The notes beneath the pieces were generated by a model. That model worked only from the letters and a program-made list of their open reading frames with translations, was not told the DNA's origin and did not search any database. 64,000 nucleotides of DNA from Bufo bufo (taxonomy: Eukaryota > Chordata > Amphibia > Anura > Bufonidae): contig NC_053390.1 of assembly GCF_905171765.1 (NCBI RefSeq), positions 332,970,294 to 333,034,293 on the forward strand. The letters run 5' to 3'. The translations under genes and the position numbers were made by a program. This document shows positions 35,175 to 45,999 of the stretch, one piece after another. The number at the start of each line of letters is the position of its first letter. The stretch's first letter is position 1.

Positions 35175-36779
35175 ATAGACCTGACATTTCTATTCAACCA
35201 AATTTGTACTGTTTTAGCTGGTCAAGTTATTTGTAGTGACCGTAAAAGCACACTTTTTGTTCTGGGTTGAAAAACTATTCCCAAATTTGCCATTCTCAAA
35301 ATAACTAGTTTCTGCTATATGAGGCCTACTTGAAATCTATCCCAAAAAGGATATCTTACATTGAAGGTGCTGATAGTGTCATTCAGAAAAACTTAACACA
35401 CACGCTACCGTGCAGATACAAGTCTAATTCTGTGATTAAACCTATACCTGTCACACAGCGCAAAAAAAAACAGGCCTCACATTTCTATTCCACCAAATCT
35501 GTACTGGTTTAGCTGGTCAAGTTATTTGTAGTGACCGTAAAAGCACACTTTTTGTTCTTGGTTGAAAAACTATTCCCAAATTTGCCATTCTCAAAATAAC
35601 TAGTTTCTGCTATATGAGGCCTACTTGAAATCTACCCCAAAAAGGATATCTTACATTCAAGGTGCTGAGTGTCATTCAGAAAAACTTAACACACACGCTA
35701 CCGTGCAGATACAAGTCTAATTCTGTGATTAAACCTATACCTGCCACACTGCGCAAAAAAAAACAGGCCTCACATTTTTATTCAACCAAATCTGTACTGT
35801 TTTAGCTGGTCAAGTTATTTGTAGTGACCGTAAAAGTACACGTTTTGTTCTTGGTTGAAAAACTATTCCCAAATTTGCCATTCTCAAAATAACTAGTTTC
35901 TGCTATATGAGGCCTACTTGAAATCTATCCCAAAAAGGATATCTTACATTCAAGGTGCTGAGTGTCATTCAGAAAAACTTAACACACACGCTACCGTGCA
36001 GATACAAGTCTAATTCTGTGATTAAACCGATACCTGTCACACAGCGCAAAAAAAAACAGGCCTCACATTTCTATTCAACCAAATCTGTACTGTTTTAGCT
36101 GGTCAAGTTATTTGTAGTGACCGTAAAAGCACACTTTTTGTTCTTGGTTGAAAAACTATTCCCAAATTTGCCATTCTCAAAATAACTAGTTTCTGCTATA
36201 TGAGGCCTACTTGAAATCTCTCCCAAAAAGGATATCTTACATTCAAGGTGCTGAGTGTCATTCAGAAAAACTTAACACACACGCTACTGTGCAGATACAA
36301 GTCTAATTCTGTGATTAAACCTATACCTGTCACACAGCGCAAAAAAAAACAGGCCTCACATTTCTATTCAACCAAATCTGTACTGTTTTAGCTGGTCAAG
36401 TTATTTGTAGTGACCGTAAAAGCACACTTTTTGTTCTGGGTTGAAAAACTATTTCCAAATTTGCCATTCTCAAAATAACTAGTTTCTGCTATATGAGGCC
36501 TACTTGAAATCTATCCCAAAAAGGATATCTTACATTGAAGGTGCTGATAGTGTCATTCAGAAAAATTTAACACACATGCTACCGTGCAGATACAAGTCTA
36601 ATTCTGTGATTAAACCTATACCTGTCACACAGCGCAAAAAAAAACAGGCCTCACATTTCTATTCAACCAAATCTGTACTGTTTTAGCTGGTCAAGTTATT
36701 TGTAGTGACCGTAAAAGCACACTTTTTGTTCTGGGTTGAAAAACTATTCCCAAATTTGCCATTCTCAAAATTGTGGTGA
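35175..36779. repeat. About 294-bp tandem repeat (5.4 units) in hAT-1 leader
   Basis: Units recur at about 35181, 35472, 35766, 36059, 36352 and 36647, each with CAGGCCTCACATTTCTATTC, GTTTTAGCTGGTCAAG, TGTAGTGACCGTAAAAGCAC and AACTAGTTTCTGCTATATGA. Units are over 95 percent alike by eye. The block lies between the TATA box and the transposase start. The third copy (63060-64000) has the same repeat with its own variants (GGTATTTGAGG, GCTAGCGTGCAG), so units homogenise within each lineage. Confidence 0.92.
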
Positions 36780-36788
36780 ACGGGAACA

Positions 36789-39700
36789 ATGAGGAAAACA
36801 TCTAATAAGGGACGCGGACGTGGACATGGTCGTGGTGGTGTTAGTGGACCCTCTGGTGCTGGGAGAGGACGTGGCCGTTCTGCCAACTACCTCAGGTCCC
36901 AGTAGCCAGCCGAATTTACAGCGATATTTGGTGGGGCCCAATGCCGTTCTAAGGATGGTAAGGCCTGAGCAGGTGCAGGCATTAGTCAATTGGGTGGCCG
37001 ACAGTGGATCCAGCACGTTCACATTATCTCCCACCCAGTCTTCTGCAGAAAGCGCACAGATGGCGCATGAAAACCAAGCCCATCGGTCTGTCACATCACC
37101 CCCATGCATATTAGGGAAACTGTCTGAGCCTCAACTTATGCAGCAGTCTCTTATGCTGTTTGAAGACTCTGCTGCCAGGGTTTCCCAAGGGCATCCACCT
37201 AGCCCTTCCCTAGGGGTGGAAGAGATAAAATGCACTAACGCACAACCACTTATTTTTCCTGATGATGAGGACATGGGAATACCACCTCAGCACGTCTCTG
37301 ATGATGACGAAACACAGGTGCCAACTGCTGCGTCTTTCTGCAGTGTGCAGACTGAACAGGAGGTCAGGGGTCAAGACTGGGTAGAAGACGATGCAGGGGA
37401 CGATGAGGTCCTAGACCCCACATGGAATGAAGGTCATGCCACTGACTTTTAGAGTTCGGAGGAAGAGGAAGTGGTGAGACCGAGCCAACAGCATAGCAAA
37501 AGACAAAGAGGGAGCAGTGGGCAAAATCAGAACACCCGCTGCCAAGAGACTCCGCCTGCTACTGACCGCCGCCATCTGGGACCGAGCACCCCAAAGGCAG
37601 CTTCAAGGAGTTCCCTGGCATGGCACTTCTTCAAACAATGTGCTGACGACAAGACCCGAGTGGTTTGCACGCTGTGCCATCAGAGCCTGAAGCGAGGCAT
37701 TAACGTTCTGAACCTTAGCACAACCTGCATGACCAGGCACCTGCATGCAAAGCATGAACTGCAGTGGAGTAAACACCTTAAAAACAAGGAACTCACTCAG
37801 GCTCCCCCTGCTACCTCTTCTGCTGCTGCCGCCGCCTCGGCCTCTTCTGCTGCTGCCGCCGCCTCGGCCTCTTCCTCCGCCTCTGGAGGAATGTTGGCAC
37901 CTGCCGCCCAGCAAACATGGGATGTACCACCAACACCACCACCTGCGTCACCAAGCATCTCAACCATGTCACACGGCAGCGTTCAGCTCTCCATCTCACA
38001 AACATTTGAGAGAAAGCGTAAATTCCCACCTAGCCACCCTCGATCCCTGGCCCTGAATGCCAGAATTTCTAAACTACTGGCCTATGAAATGCTGTCATTT
38101 AGGCTGGTGGACACACACAGCTTCAAACAGCTCATGTCGCTTGCTGTCCCACAGTATGTTGTTCCCAGCCGACACTACTTCTCCAAGAGAGCCGTGCCTT
38201 CCCTGCACAACCAAGTGTCAAATAAAATCAAGTGTGCACTGCGCAACGCCATCTGTGGCAAGGTCCACCTAACCACAGATACGTGGACCAGTAAGCACGG
38301 CCAGGGACGCTATATCTCCCTAACTGCACACTGGGTAAATGTAGTGGCGGCTGGGCCCCAGGCGGAGAGCTGTTTGGCGCACGTCCTTCCGCCGCCAAGG
38401 ATCGCAGGGCAACATTCTTTGCCTCCTGTCTCCTCCTCCTCCTACTCAGCTTCCTCCTCCTCTTCTTCCACCTGCTCATCCAGTCAGCCACACACCTTCA
38501 CCACCAACTTCAGCACAGCCCGGGGTAAACGTCAGCAGGCTGTTCTGAAACTCATATGTTTGGGGGACAGGCCCCACACCGCACAGGAGTTGTGGCGGGG
38601 TATAGAACAACAGACCGACGAGTGGTTGCTGCCGGTGAGCCTCAAGCCCGGCCTGGTGGTGTGCGATAATGGGCGAAATCTCGTTGCAGCTCTGGGACTA
38701 GCCGGTTTGACGCACATCCCTTGCCTGGCGCATGTGCTAAATTTGGTGGTGCAGAAGTTCATTCGCAACTACCCCGACATGTCAGAGCTGCTGCATAAAG
38801 TGCGGGCCGTCTGTTCGCGCTTCCGGCGTTCACACCCTGCCGCTGCTCGCCTGTCTGCGCTACAGCGTAACTTCGGCCTTCCCGCTCACCACCTCATATT
38901 CGACGTGCCCACCAGGTGGAACTCCACCTTGCATATGCTGGACAGACTGTGCGAGCAGCAGCAGGCCATAGTGGAGTTTCAGCTGCAGCACGCACGGGTC
39001 AGTCGCACTGCGGATCAGACCCACTTCACCACCAATGACTGGGCCTCCATGCGAGACCTGTGTGCCCTGTTGCGCTGTTTCGAGTACTCCACCAACATGG
39101 CCAGTGGCGATGACGCCGTTATCAGCGTTACAATACCACTTCTATGTCTCCTTGAGAAAACACTTAGGGCGATGATGAAAGAGGAGGTGGCCCAGGAGGA
39201 AGAGGTGTCATTTTTAGCACTTTCAGGCCAGTCTCTTCGAAGTGACTCAGACGGAGGTTTTTTGCAACAGCAGAGGCCAGGTACAAATGTGGCCAGACAG
39301 GGCCCACTACTGGAGGACGAGGAGGACGAGGATGAGGAGGAGGTGGAGGAGGATGAGGATGAAGCATGTTCACAGCGGGGTGGCACCCAAAACAGCTCGG
39401 GCCCATCACTGGTGCGTGGCTGGGGGGAAACACAGGACGATGACGATGCGCCTAACACAGAGGACAGCTTGTCCTTACCTCTGGGCAGCCTGGCACACAT
39501 GAGCGACTACATGCTGCAGTGCCTGCGCAACGACAGCAGAGTTGCCCACATTTTAACGTGTGCGGACTACTGGGTTGCCACCCTGCTGGATCCCCGGTAC
39601 AAAGACAATGTGCCCACCTTACTTCCTACACTGGAGCGTGATAGGAAGATGCGCGAGTACAAGCGCACGTTGGTAGACGCGCTACTGAGAGCATTCCCAA

Positions 39701-40191
39701 ATGTCACAGGGGAACCAGTGGAAGCCCAAGGCGAAGGCAGAGGAGGAGCAAGAGGTCGCCAACGCAGCTGTGTCACGGCCAGCTCCTCTGAGGGCAGGGT
39801 TAGCATGGCAGAGATGTGGAAAAGTTTTGTCACCACGCCACAGCTAACTGCACCACCACCTGATACGGAACGTGTTAGCAGGAGGCAACATTTCACTAAC
39901 ATGGTGGAACAGTACCTGTGCACACCCCTCCACGTACTGACTGATGGTTCGGCCCCATTCAACTTCTGGGTCTCCAAATTGTCCACGTGGCCAGAGCTAG
40001 CCTTTTATGCCTTGGAGGTGCTGGCCTGCCCGGCGGCCAGCGTTTTGTCTGAACGTGTATTCAGCACGGCAGGGGGCGTCATTACAGACAAACGCAGCCG
40101 CCTGTCTACAGCCAATGTGGACAAGCTGACGTTCATAAAAAAGAACCAGGCATGGATCCCACAGGACCTGTCCATCCCTTGTGCAGATTAG
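36789..40191 (+). pseudogene. hAT transposase, BED zinc finger type; near-intact
   Basis: The main open frame is 37471-40191 (906 codons). A BED finger occupies about residues 46-96 (C66, C69, H90, H95), followed by an Ala/Ser-rich linker (116-139). Catalytic-region motifs are TTDTWTSKHG (D270), VVCDNGRNLV (D399), CLAHVLNLVV, then an acidic insertion (about 615-650), YWVATLLDPRYKD and the C-terminal dimerisation block PELAFYALEVLACPAASVLS with E861. All three RNase H-like acidic residues are present. The same frame extends upstream to about 36820 (TLSPTQSSAESAQ, FPDDEDMG), interrupted only by TAG at 37450-37452. The ATG at 36789 opens an RG-rich start (MRKTSNKGRGRGHGRG) in a different frame, so a frameshift near 36880 must also be assumed. 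The enzyme would bind hAT ends and cut and paste the element with 8-bp duplications. Initiation at a downstream ATG could still give an active protein. Confidence 0.9.
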
Positions 40192-40302
40192 ATATTAACT
40201 ACCGCCCCTTAACAATATATTATTCTACTCCAGGGCACTTCCTCATTCAATACTATTTTTATTTTCATTTTACCATTATATTGCGGGGCAACCCAAAGTT
40301 GA

Positions 40303-41830
40303 ATGAACCTCTCCTCTGCCTGGGTGTCGGGGCCTAAATGTGTGACAGTGGCCTGTTCCAGTGGTGGGTGACGTGAAGCCTGATTCTCTGCTATGACATG
40401 AAGACAGATTCTGTGCTGACATAAGGCCAGATTCTCTGTTACGGGACCTCTCTCCTCTGCCTGGGTGCCTGGGCCTAAATATGTGACAGTGGCCTGTTCC
40501 AGTGGTGGGTGACGTGAAGCCTGATTCTCTGCTATGACATGAAGACAGATTCTGTGCTGACATAAGGCCAGATTCTCTGTTACGGGACCTCTCTCCTCTG
40601 CCTGGGTGCCGGGCCCTAAATGTGTGACAGTGGCCTGTTCCAGTGGGTGGGTGACGTGAAGCCTGATTCTCTGCTATGACATGAATACTGATTCTGCGCT
40701 GACATAAGGCCAGATTCTCTGTTACGGGACCTCTCTCCTCTGTCTGGGTGCCGGGGCCTAAATATGTGACAGTGGCCTGTTCCAGTGGTGGGTGACGTGA
40801 AGCCTGATTCTCTGCTATGACATGAAGACAGATTCTGTGCTGACATAAGGCCAGATTCTCTGTACGGGACCTCTCTCCTCTGTCTGGGTGCCTGGGCCTA
40901 AATATGTGACAGTGGCCTGTTCCAGTGGGTGGGTGACGTAAAGCCTGATTCTCTGCTATGACATGAAGACTGATTCTGCGCTGACATAAGGCCAGATTCT
41001 CTGTTACAGGACCTCTCTCCTCTGTCTGGGTGCCGGGGCCTAAATATGTGACAGTGGCCTGTTCCAGTGGTGGGTGACGTGAAGACTGATTCTCTGCTAT
41101 GACATGAAGACAGATTCTGTGCTGACATAAGGCCAGATTCTCTGTTACGGGACCTCTCTCCTCTGTCTGGGTGCCGGGGCCTAAATATGTGACAGTGGCC
41201 TGTTCCAGTGGTGGGTGACGTGAAGCCTGATTCTCTGCTATGACATGAAGACAGATTCTGCGCTGACATAAGGCCAGATTCTCTGTTACGGGACCTCTCT
41301 CCTCTGCCTGGGTGCCGGGGCCTAAATATGTGACAGTGGCCTGTTCCAGTGGTGGGTGACGTGAAGCCTGATTATCTGCTATGACATGAAGACTGATTCT
41401 GCGCTGACATAAGGCCAGATTCTCTGTTACGGGACCTCTCTCCTCTGTCTGGGTGCCGGGGCCTAAATATGTGACAGTGGCCTGTTCCAGTGGTGGGTGA
41501 CGTGAAGCCTGATTCTCTGCTATGACATGAAGACAGATTCTGTGCTGACATAAGGCCAGATTCTCTGTTACGGGACATCTCTCCTCTGTCTGGGTGCCGG
41601 GGCCTAAATATGTGACAGTGGCCTATTCCAGTGGTGGGTGACGTGAAGCCTGATTCTCTGCTATGACATGAAGACTGATTCTGCGCTGACATGAAGCCAG
41701 ATTCTCTGCTATGGCATGAAGAGACTGATTCTCTGCTGACATGAAGCCAGATTCTTTGCTATGGCATGAAGAGACTGATTCTTTGCTTACGTGAAGCCAG
41801 ATTCTCTGTTATGGGACCTCTGTCCAATTG
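40303..41830. repeat. About 141-bp tandem repeat (10-11 units) in hAT-1 3' region
   Basis: Each unit contains CTCTGTCTGGGTGCCGGGGC, CTAAATATGTGACAGTGGCC, GGTGGGTGACGTGAAGCCTG and GCCAGATTCTCTGTTACGGG. The last units shorten and decay after 41690. The minus-strand frames that repeat MSAQNLSSCHSRESGF are by-products of a unit length divisible by three. Confidence 0.92.
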
Positions 41831-41908
41831 ATATTGGTTAATCTTTATTTTTTTATTTTTATTTTAAGAACCCGAACATCCAGGTGTTCGCTCAACTCTA
41901 GCTCTGAC

Positions 41909-42473
41909 TGCTCTCAGTATATACCATTTTTAGCTAGACTGGAACCTTCTAGTAGGAGGGTTGGAGTAGAGAAACTCAGCATAAACAATTACAAAGTTAG
42001 CACTCCCATCTTTCATAGACTTACAATAGAGCTTCAATGATACTCAATAGCAAAGACACAACAGTTTTTCCAGACAAAAACTAATTTTCAGACATAGCAA
42101 CAGAGCTAAAACCAGACATTCAAAAAGTCAGTGTGTCTGGTTTTAGTGGTAAATAAGTCTGGCTTTTTCCCTCCAAAACATGCTCTTCTTTAAGCCATAT
42201 GGCAGCTCTGGAAAATTACTAGCTTCTCATTCAAAGTCCCGAAAGGTCTCTTAGTATTCATTAACCCTTTCTACAGACCTTCACAAATACAGTGCAAATG
42301 AACAAGATTGAGATCATAACATACATATAAAATGCAGTTACACAGTATTAAACAGTACAAGTTAACCCTTTCAAGTGAACCAAAGTAAGAAGTTTTTAAC
42401 TTTGAATAGGGCAAACAGGATCAAATGTCCACAAATGTCCAGACTTCAAAGTACCCCTTCTCCAGGGCGCTAT

Positions 42474-42512
<39 letters not shown>

Positions 42513-43224
42513 TTTAGATAGCAAGGAAACTTCATAATGCAAGCACTTTTGTGACATAATAAAACGCACATATGTTAAGATTTCAATCTAAAACTCTATC
42601 TTGAGACATGAACTAATTCTAATTGATAACATTAAACCCACCATCTAGCTTATCTGACTCAGTCAACCCTAGTAATGAATTGCAGAGCTTCAAATTACCC
42701 TTTGCTTTTCTTAGCATTTTATACCAGGAGAAGCTCAATTAGGCCACTTGGATGAGTGAGCAGAGGGGATGCTGCAGCCCTAAGTACTGAACTAAAATGC
42801 TTTATCTGATTGTCTAAAATTACATCCTAACTGCAATTACTGAACAAGTGGACAACTCACAGTTTCCCAGCTTTTGACCTTGCTCTTTCTCGTACACTTG
42901 ACAGGCTATAGCTCCAGGTAATAACACTGGTTAATGATGAACTATTATAAAATTTAAAATAATCACTCAGAAATAACAATTAAATATGGGATACTACATA
43001 AATTAAATTACTAAAGACACATTATTCATTAAATGGACATATGATATTCTAGATATATTGTGTATTTTTTAAGTAGTGAGCACTTAAAGTGAACCTGTGA
43101 CCAATAATCTTCAGGTAGCATGTTATAGAGCAGAAAGAGCTAAGCAGATCAATATATAGTTTTGTGGGAAAAGATTGAGTAAAACATTTATCCATTTAAA
43201 CTTCTGCTCTTTCTGATCTTAAGA
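41909..43224. other. Unassigned AT-rich flank
   Basis: No gene or named element recognised. It contains a GATA microsatellite at about 42475-42512. From about 42960 it holds a 290-bp segment that is repeated at about 49494-49790 and that leads directly into the 84-86 bp minisatellite. Confidence 0.5.
42475..42512. repeat. (GATA)n microsatellite
   Basis: About nine perfect GATA/TAGA units followed by TTTTAGATAG. Confidence 0.95.
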
Positions 43225-43737
43225 CTGTCCTCGTGTACAGCTATCAGTGGCTGACAGCTATCTATATATACACACTTACACAGAGAATGCCATCAATCAA
43301 TGATAACACCTCCCCTGTGTATAACTATCAGCGACTGACAGCTATCTATACATACACACTTACACAGAGAATGCAATCAATCACTGATAACTTCTCCCTC
43401 GTGTACAATTATTAGTGACTGACAGTTATCTCTGTATACAAACTTACAGATGGAATGCTAGCAATCACTGCTAGCATCCTATATGTACAACTATCAGTGA
43501 CAAACTTATACATAGAATATCAATCGCTGATAACACCTCCCACATGTACAATTATCAGTGACTGACAGCTATGTATACACACTTACACAGAGAATGCAAT
43601 CAATCACTGATAACACCACCCCTGTGTACAATTATCTGTGACTGATAGCAATCTCTGTATAGACACTTAAACAGGGAATGCTATCAATCACTGATAACAC
43701 CTCCCATATGTACAACTATCAGTGACTGACAGATATA
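43225..43737. repeat. 84-86 bp minisatellite, segment 1
   Basis: About six units, each with CTATCAGTGACTGACAGCTA, TCTATGTATACACACTTACA, CAGAGAATGC and CAATCACTGATAACACCTCC. The array is interrupted at a TA by Tc1-2 and resumes at 46997. CAGTGACTG is itself a short palindromic core. Confidence 0.9.
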
Positions 43738-44052
43738 CAGTGCTGCCCATAATTATTCATACCCCAGGCAAATTTTTACTTAAAGTTACTTTTATTCAAC
43801 CAGCAAGTAATTTTTTGATGGGAAATGACATAGGTGTCTCCCAAAAGATAATAAGACAATGTACAAGAGGCATTATTGTGGAAAAAAAAAACATTTCTCA
43901 GCTTTTATTTACATTCGAGCATAAAGTGTCCAGTCCAAAATTATTCATACCCTTCTCAATAATCAATAGAAAAGCCTTTATTGGCTATTACAGCAATCAA
44001 ACGCTTACTATAATTGCAGACCAGCTTTTTGCCTGTCTCCACAGGTATTTTT

Positions 44053-45999
44053 TTTAATTTTTTTTTATTCTTAACCAAATTTCTTTTTATTAAAAGAATA
44101 AAGTACACCATACAATCACATACCATCATACTTTGATGAAAGGCAGTATGACAAGCATTTCATGGAAGTGAAGTGACAAATAATGCAAATCAAAGCTGTA
44201 CATGGTGTCTAAAATAAAACCATTAATGGCAAAATAATAACAGTAGGGAACAACGGGAAAGGAAAGGAATGGTAAGGGGGTGGGTGGTTGGGGGGAATCA
44301 AGAGATATCTAACTCCGTCAAGTAAACTTTCTCATTACTCCGTTCGTTGCTTTCCAGACTAGATGTCCTTTTGCTCGGGGCCAACTGGCCTCCTCTGTCT
44401 TTACTATGGCCTCTATTGTAGTTGCCTCATTGAATGCCAAGGGTCTGAACGAGCCATGTAAGTGGTCTCAGGTGCTCTCATTGTTACAGAAAGATGATGT
44501 TTCGATTGCATTTCTTCAAGAAACTCATTTTAAGACGGGAAAACTCCCGAAACTGTCCCCAAAAGTATTCCCACAATGGTTTCACAGCTCATATGTCTCG
44601 GCTTGCAGGGGTGTCAGCGTCGCCATCCACAAGCGTCTGCCCTTTAAACACTCCGCTGTACTTGCAGATACAGACGGTCGCTTCTTGTTCGTGAAAGGGC
44701 ACATTGCTGACACACCTGTCACCCTGGCTAACATTTATGCCTCTAATAGGGGTCAGATCCCCTGGCTCGTTCGGACTCTTGCTCAATTGGCAGCTTTTAG
44801 TGAGGGTCTGCTTATATTAGGAGGTGACTTTAATGTGACCCTGGAGCCTGACCTTGACTCATCCTCCCAGAGATCTGAATTATCCCATAAACTATTACGC
44901 CGTCTGAAGACTGCGCTGAAGAAACTGCGGGTTATAGATGTTTGGCGCACTACGCATCCCTCTAGTCGGTATTACACGTTCTATTCCAATGCAAAAAAGT
45001 CTTTCCATAGGCTGGATTACATATTTCTATCCTCCCCCCATATTCCTCATGTAGTAGACACGAGGATTGGTAACATCACACTGTCTGACCACGCTCCAGT
45101 ATTTCTCCGGGTGTCTATCACTGCTCTTCCTAAAAGGGAAAGAATATGGTGTCTTAATGACACCTTAATCTCTGACCCTGCTAATGCAACTAAAATCTCC
45201 CAGATTATGTCTGAATTCTTCTCTCTTAATACGGCGGGCGACCCCCCTCCCTCTCCCTCCATTCTGTGGGAAACCCATAAAGCAGTAGTTAGAGGAGAAC
45301 TAATAGCCCTGGGCTCGCATGTTAAAAGACTGCGCTCCAAGGCTGTGGATGACCTGTTGTCCCGCATAGCAAGTCTAGAATTGACTCATAAGCAAACCCA
45401 GGCTCAGGCTGTGGCTGCTGAATTGGTGGAGGCCAGGACGGAACTGAAAAACCAGTTTAATGCTAAATCTGCAAAGCTTATATTCCGCTCCAAGTTTAAA
45501 GCTTATGCCCATGGGAACAAAGGGAATAAACTGATGTCTGCCATGGCTAAGCAACGCCACGCGGATTCATTTATCTCCGCAATTCTGGACGCAATAGGCA
45601 ATAAGCATAAATCGACCCATGACATAGCAAAAGCTTTTAGCGCTTTTTATGCTGATCTTTATAACCTCCCCACCCCAGACCGTCCTGGTTCCGCCTCTAT
45701 TGAGCAGGCCACAGATGAGTTCCTATCAACTCTACAGCTCCCCTCCATTAGCCCCCTCCAAGCCTCCCAGCTAGTCGCCCCTGTGTCAAGAGAAGAGATT
45801 GACAAGGTCCTATCCTCCATACCATCAGGTAAGAGTCCAGGTCCAGATGGACTTCCCATATCATATTATAAGACCTTCAGGGACATTTTGACCCCTCATT
45901 TTCAGACACTCTGTAACTTCCTTCTGTCTGGAGGATCTTTACCCCCTCAGACATTAGAAGCTCACATAACTATAATCCACAAAGAAAATAAAGATCCCT
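44053..45999. mobile_element. L1-like retrotransposon with internal inversion (twin priming)
   Basis: Flanked by the 15-bp duplication TCCACAGGTATTTTT (44038-44052 and 46000-46014). The left 240 bp are minus-strand 3' UTR: T-rich at the junction (poly(A) read backwards), then a polypurine tract (GGTAAGGGGGTGGGTGG) that is polypyrimidine in the element's sense. From about 44297 the sequence is plus-strand: an inter-ORF spacer, then the ORF2 start at 44406. Opposite orientation of the 5' and 3' parts within one target duplication is the hallmark of twin-primed L1 insertion. Confidence 0.8.
44406..45999 (+). pseudogene. L1-like ORF2 fragment: APE endonuclease and start of RT
   Basis: The open frame encodes an N-terminal apurinic/apyrimidinic-type endonuclease with intact motifs: SLNAKGLNEP (N), LQETHF (E), GGDFNVTLEPDLDS (D and N), RLDYIFLS and SDHAPVFLR (D, H), within residues 1-225. 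A linker with basic coiled-coil-like sequence follows (230-400). The reverse transcriptase domain then begins (SREEIDKVLSSIPSGKSPGPDG, residues about 460-480, then ITIIHKENKDP) and ends at the insertion junction. Beyond 45999 the frame reads a few codons of Tc1 DNA (FHRYFCPF). Start ATG at 44406 follows the typical ORF2 start context. The catalytic RT box (F/YxDD) and the C-terminus are absent, so at most the endonuclease could fold. Confidence 0.9.

Larger units (their letters stand above)
34331..41900 (+). mobile_element. Complete hAT-superfamily transposon (hAT-1)
   Basis: The 7570-bp element is flanked by an exact 8-bp duplication, GCTCTGAC (34323-34330 and 41901-41908). Termini are TAGGGATGAGCGAAC and the complement of GTTCGCTCAACTCTA, inverted with three mismatches. 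Parts in order: terminal region with repeated CGAACCCGAAC, TATA box, 78-bp repeats, 294-bp repeats, BED/hAT transposase, 141-bp repeats, right terminus. An 8-bp target duplication and an RNase H-like transposase with a hAT dimerisation region are diagnostic. It is unusually long for a hAT element because of its repeat blocks. Confidence 0.95.

Noticed and set aside
37603..39500. Long minus-strand open frames opposite the hAT transposase
   Set aside because: Ser- and Pro-rich shadow frames caused by GC-rich and low-complexity coding sequence on the plus strand.
40276..41692. Minus-strand frames repeating MSAQNLSSCHSRESGF
   Set aside because: The 141-bp tandem unit is divisible by three, so any open frame repeats; no start or domain support.
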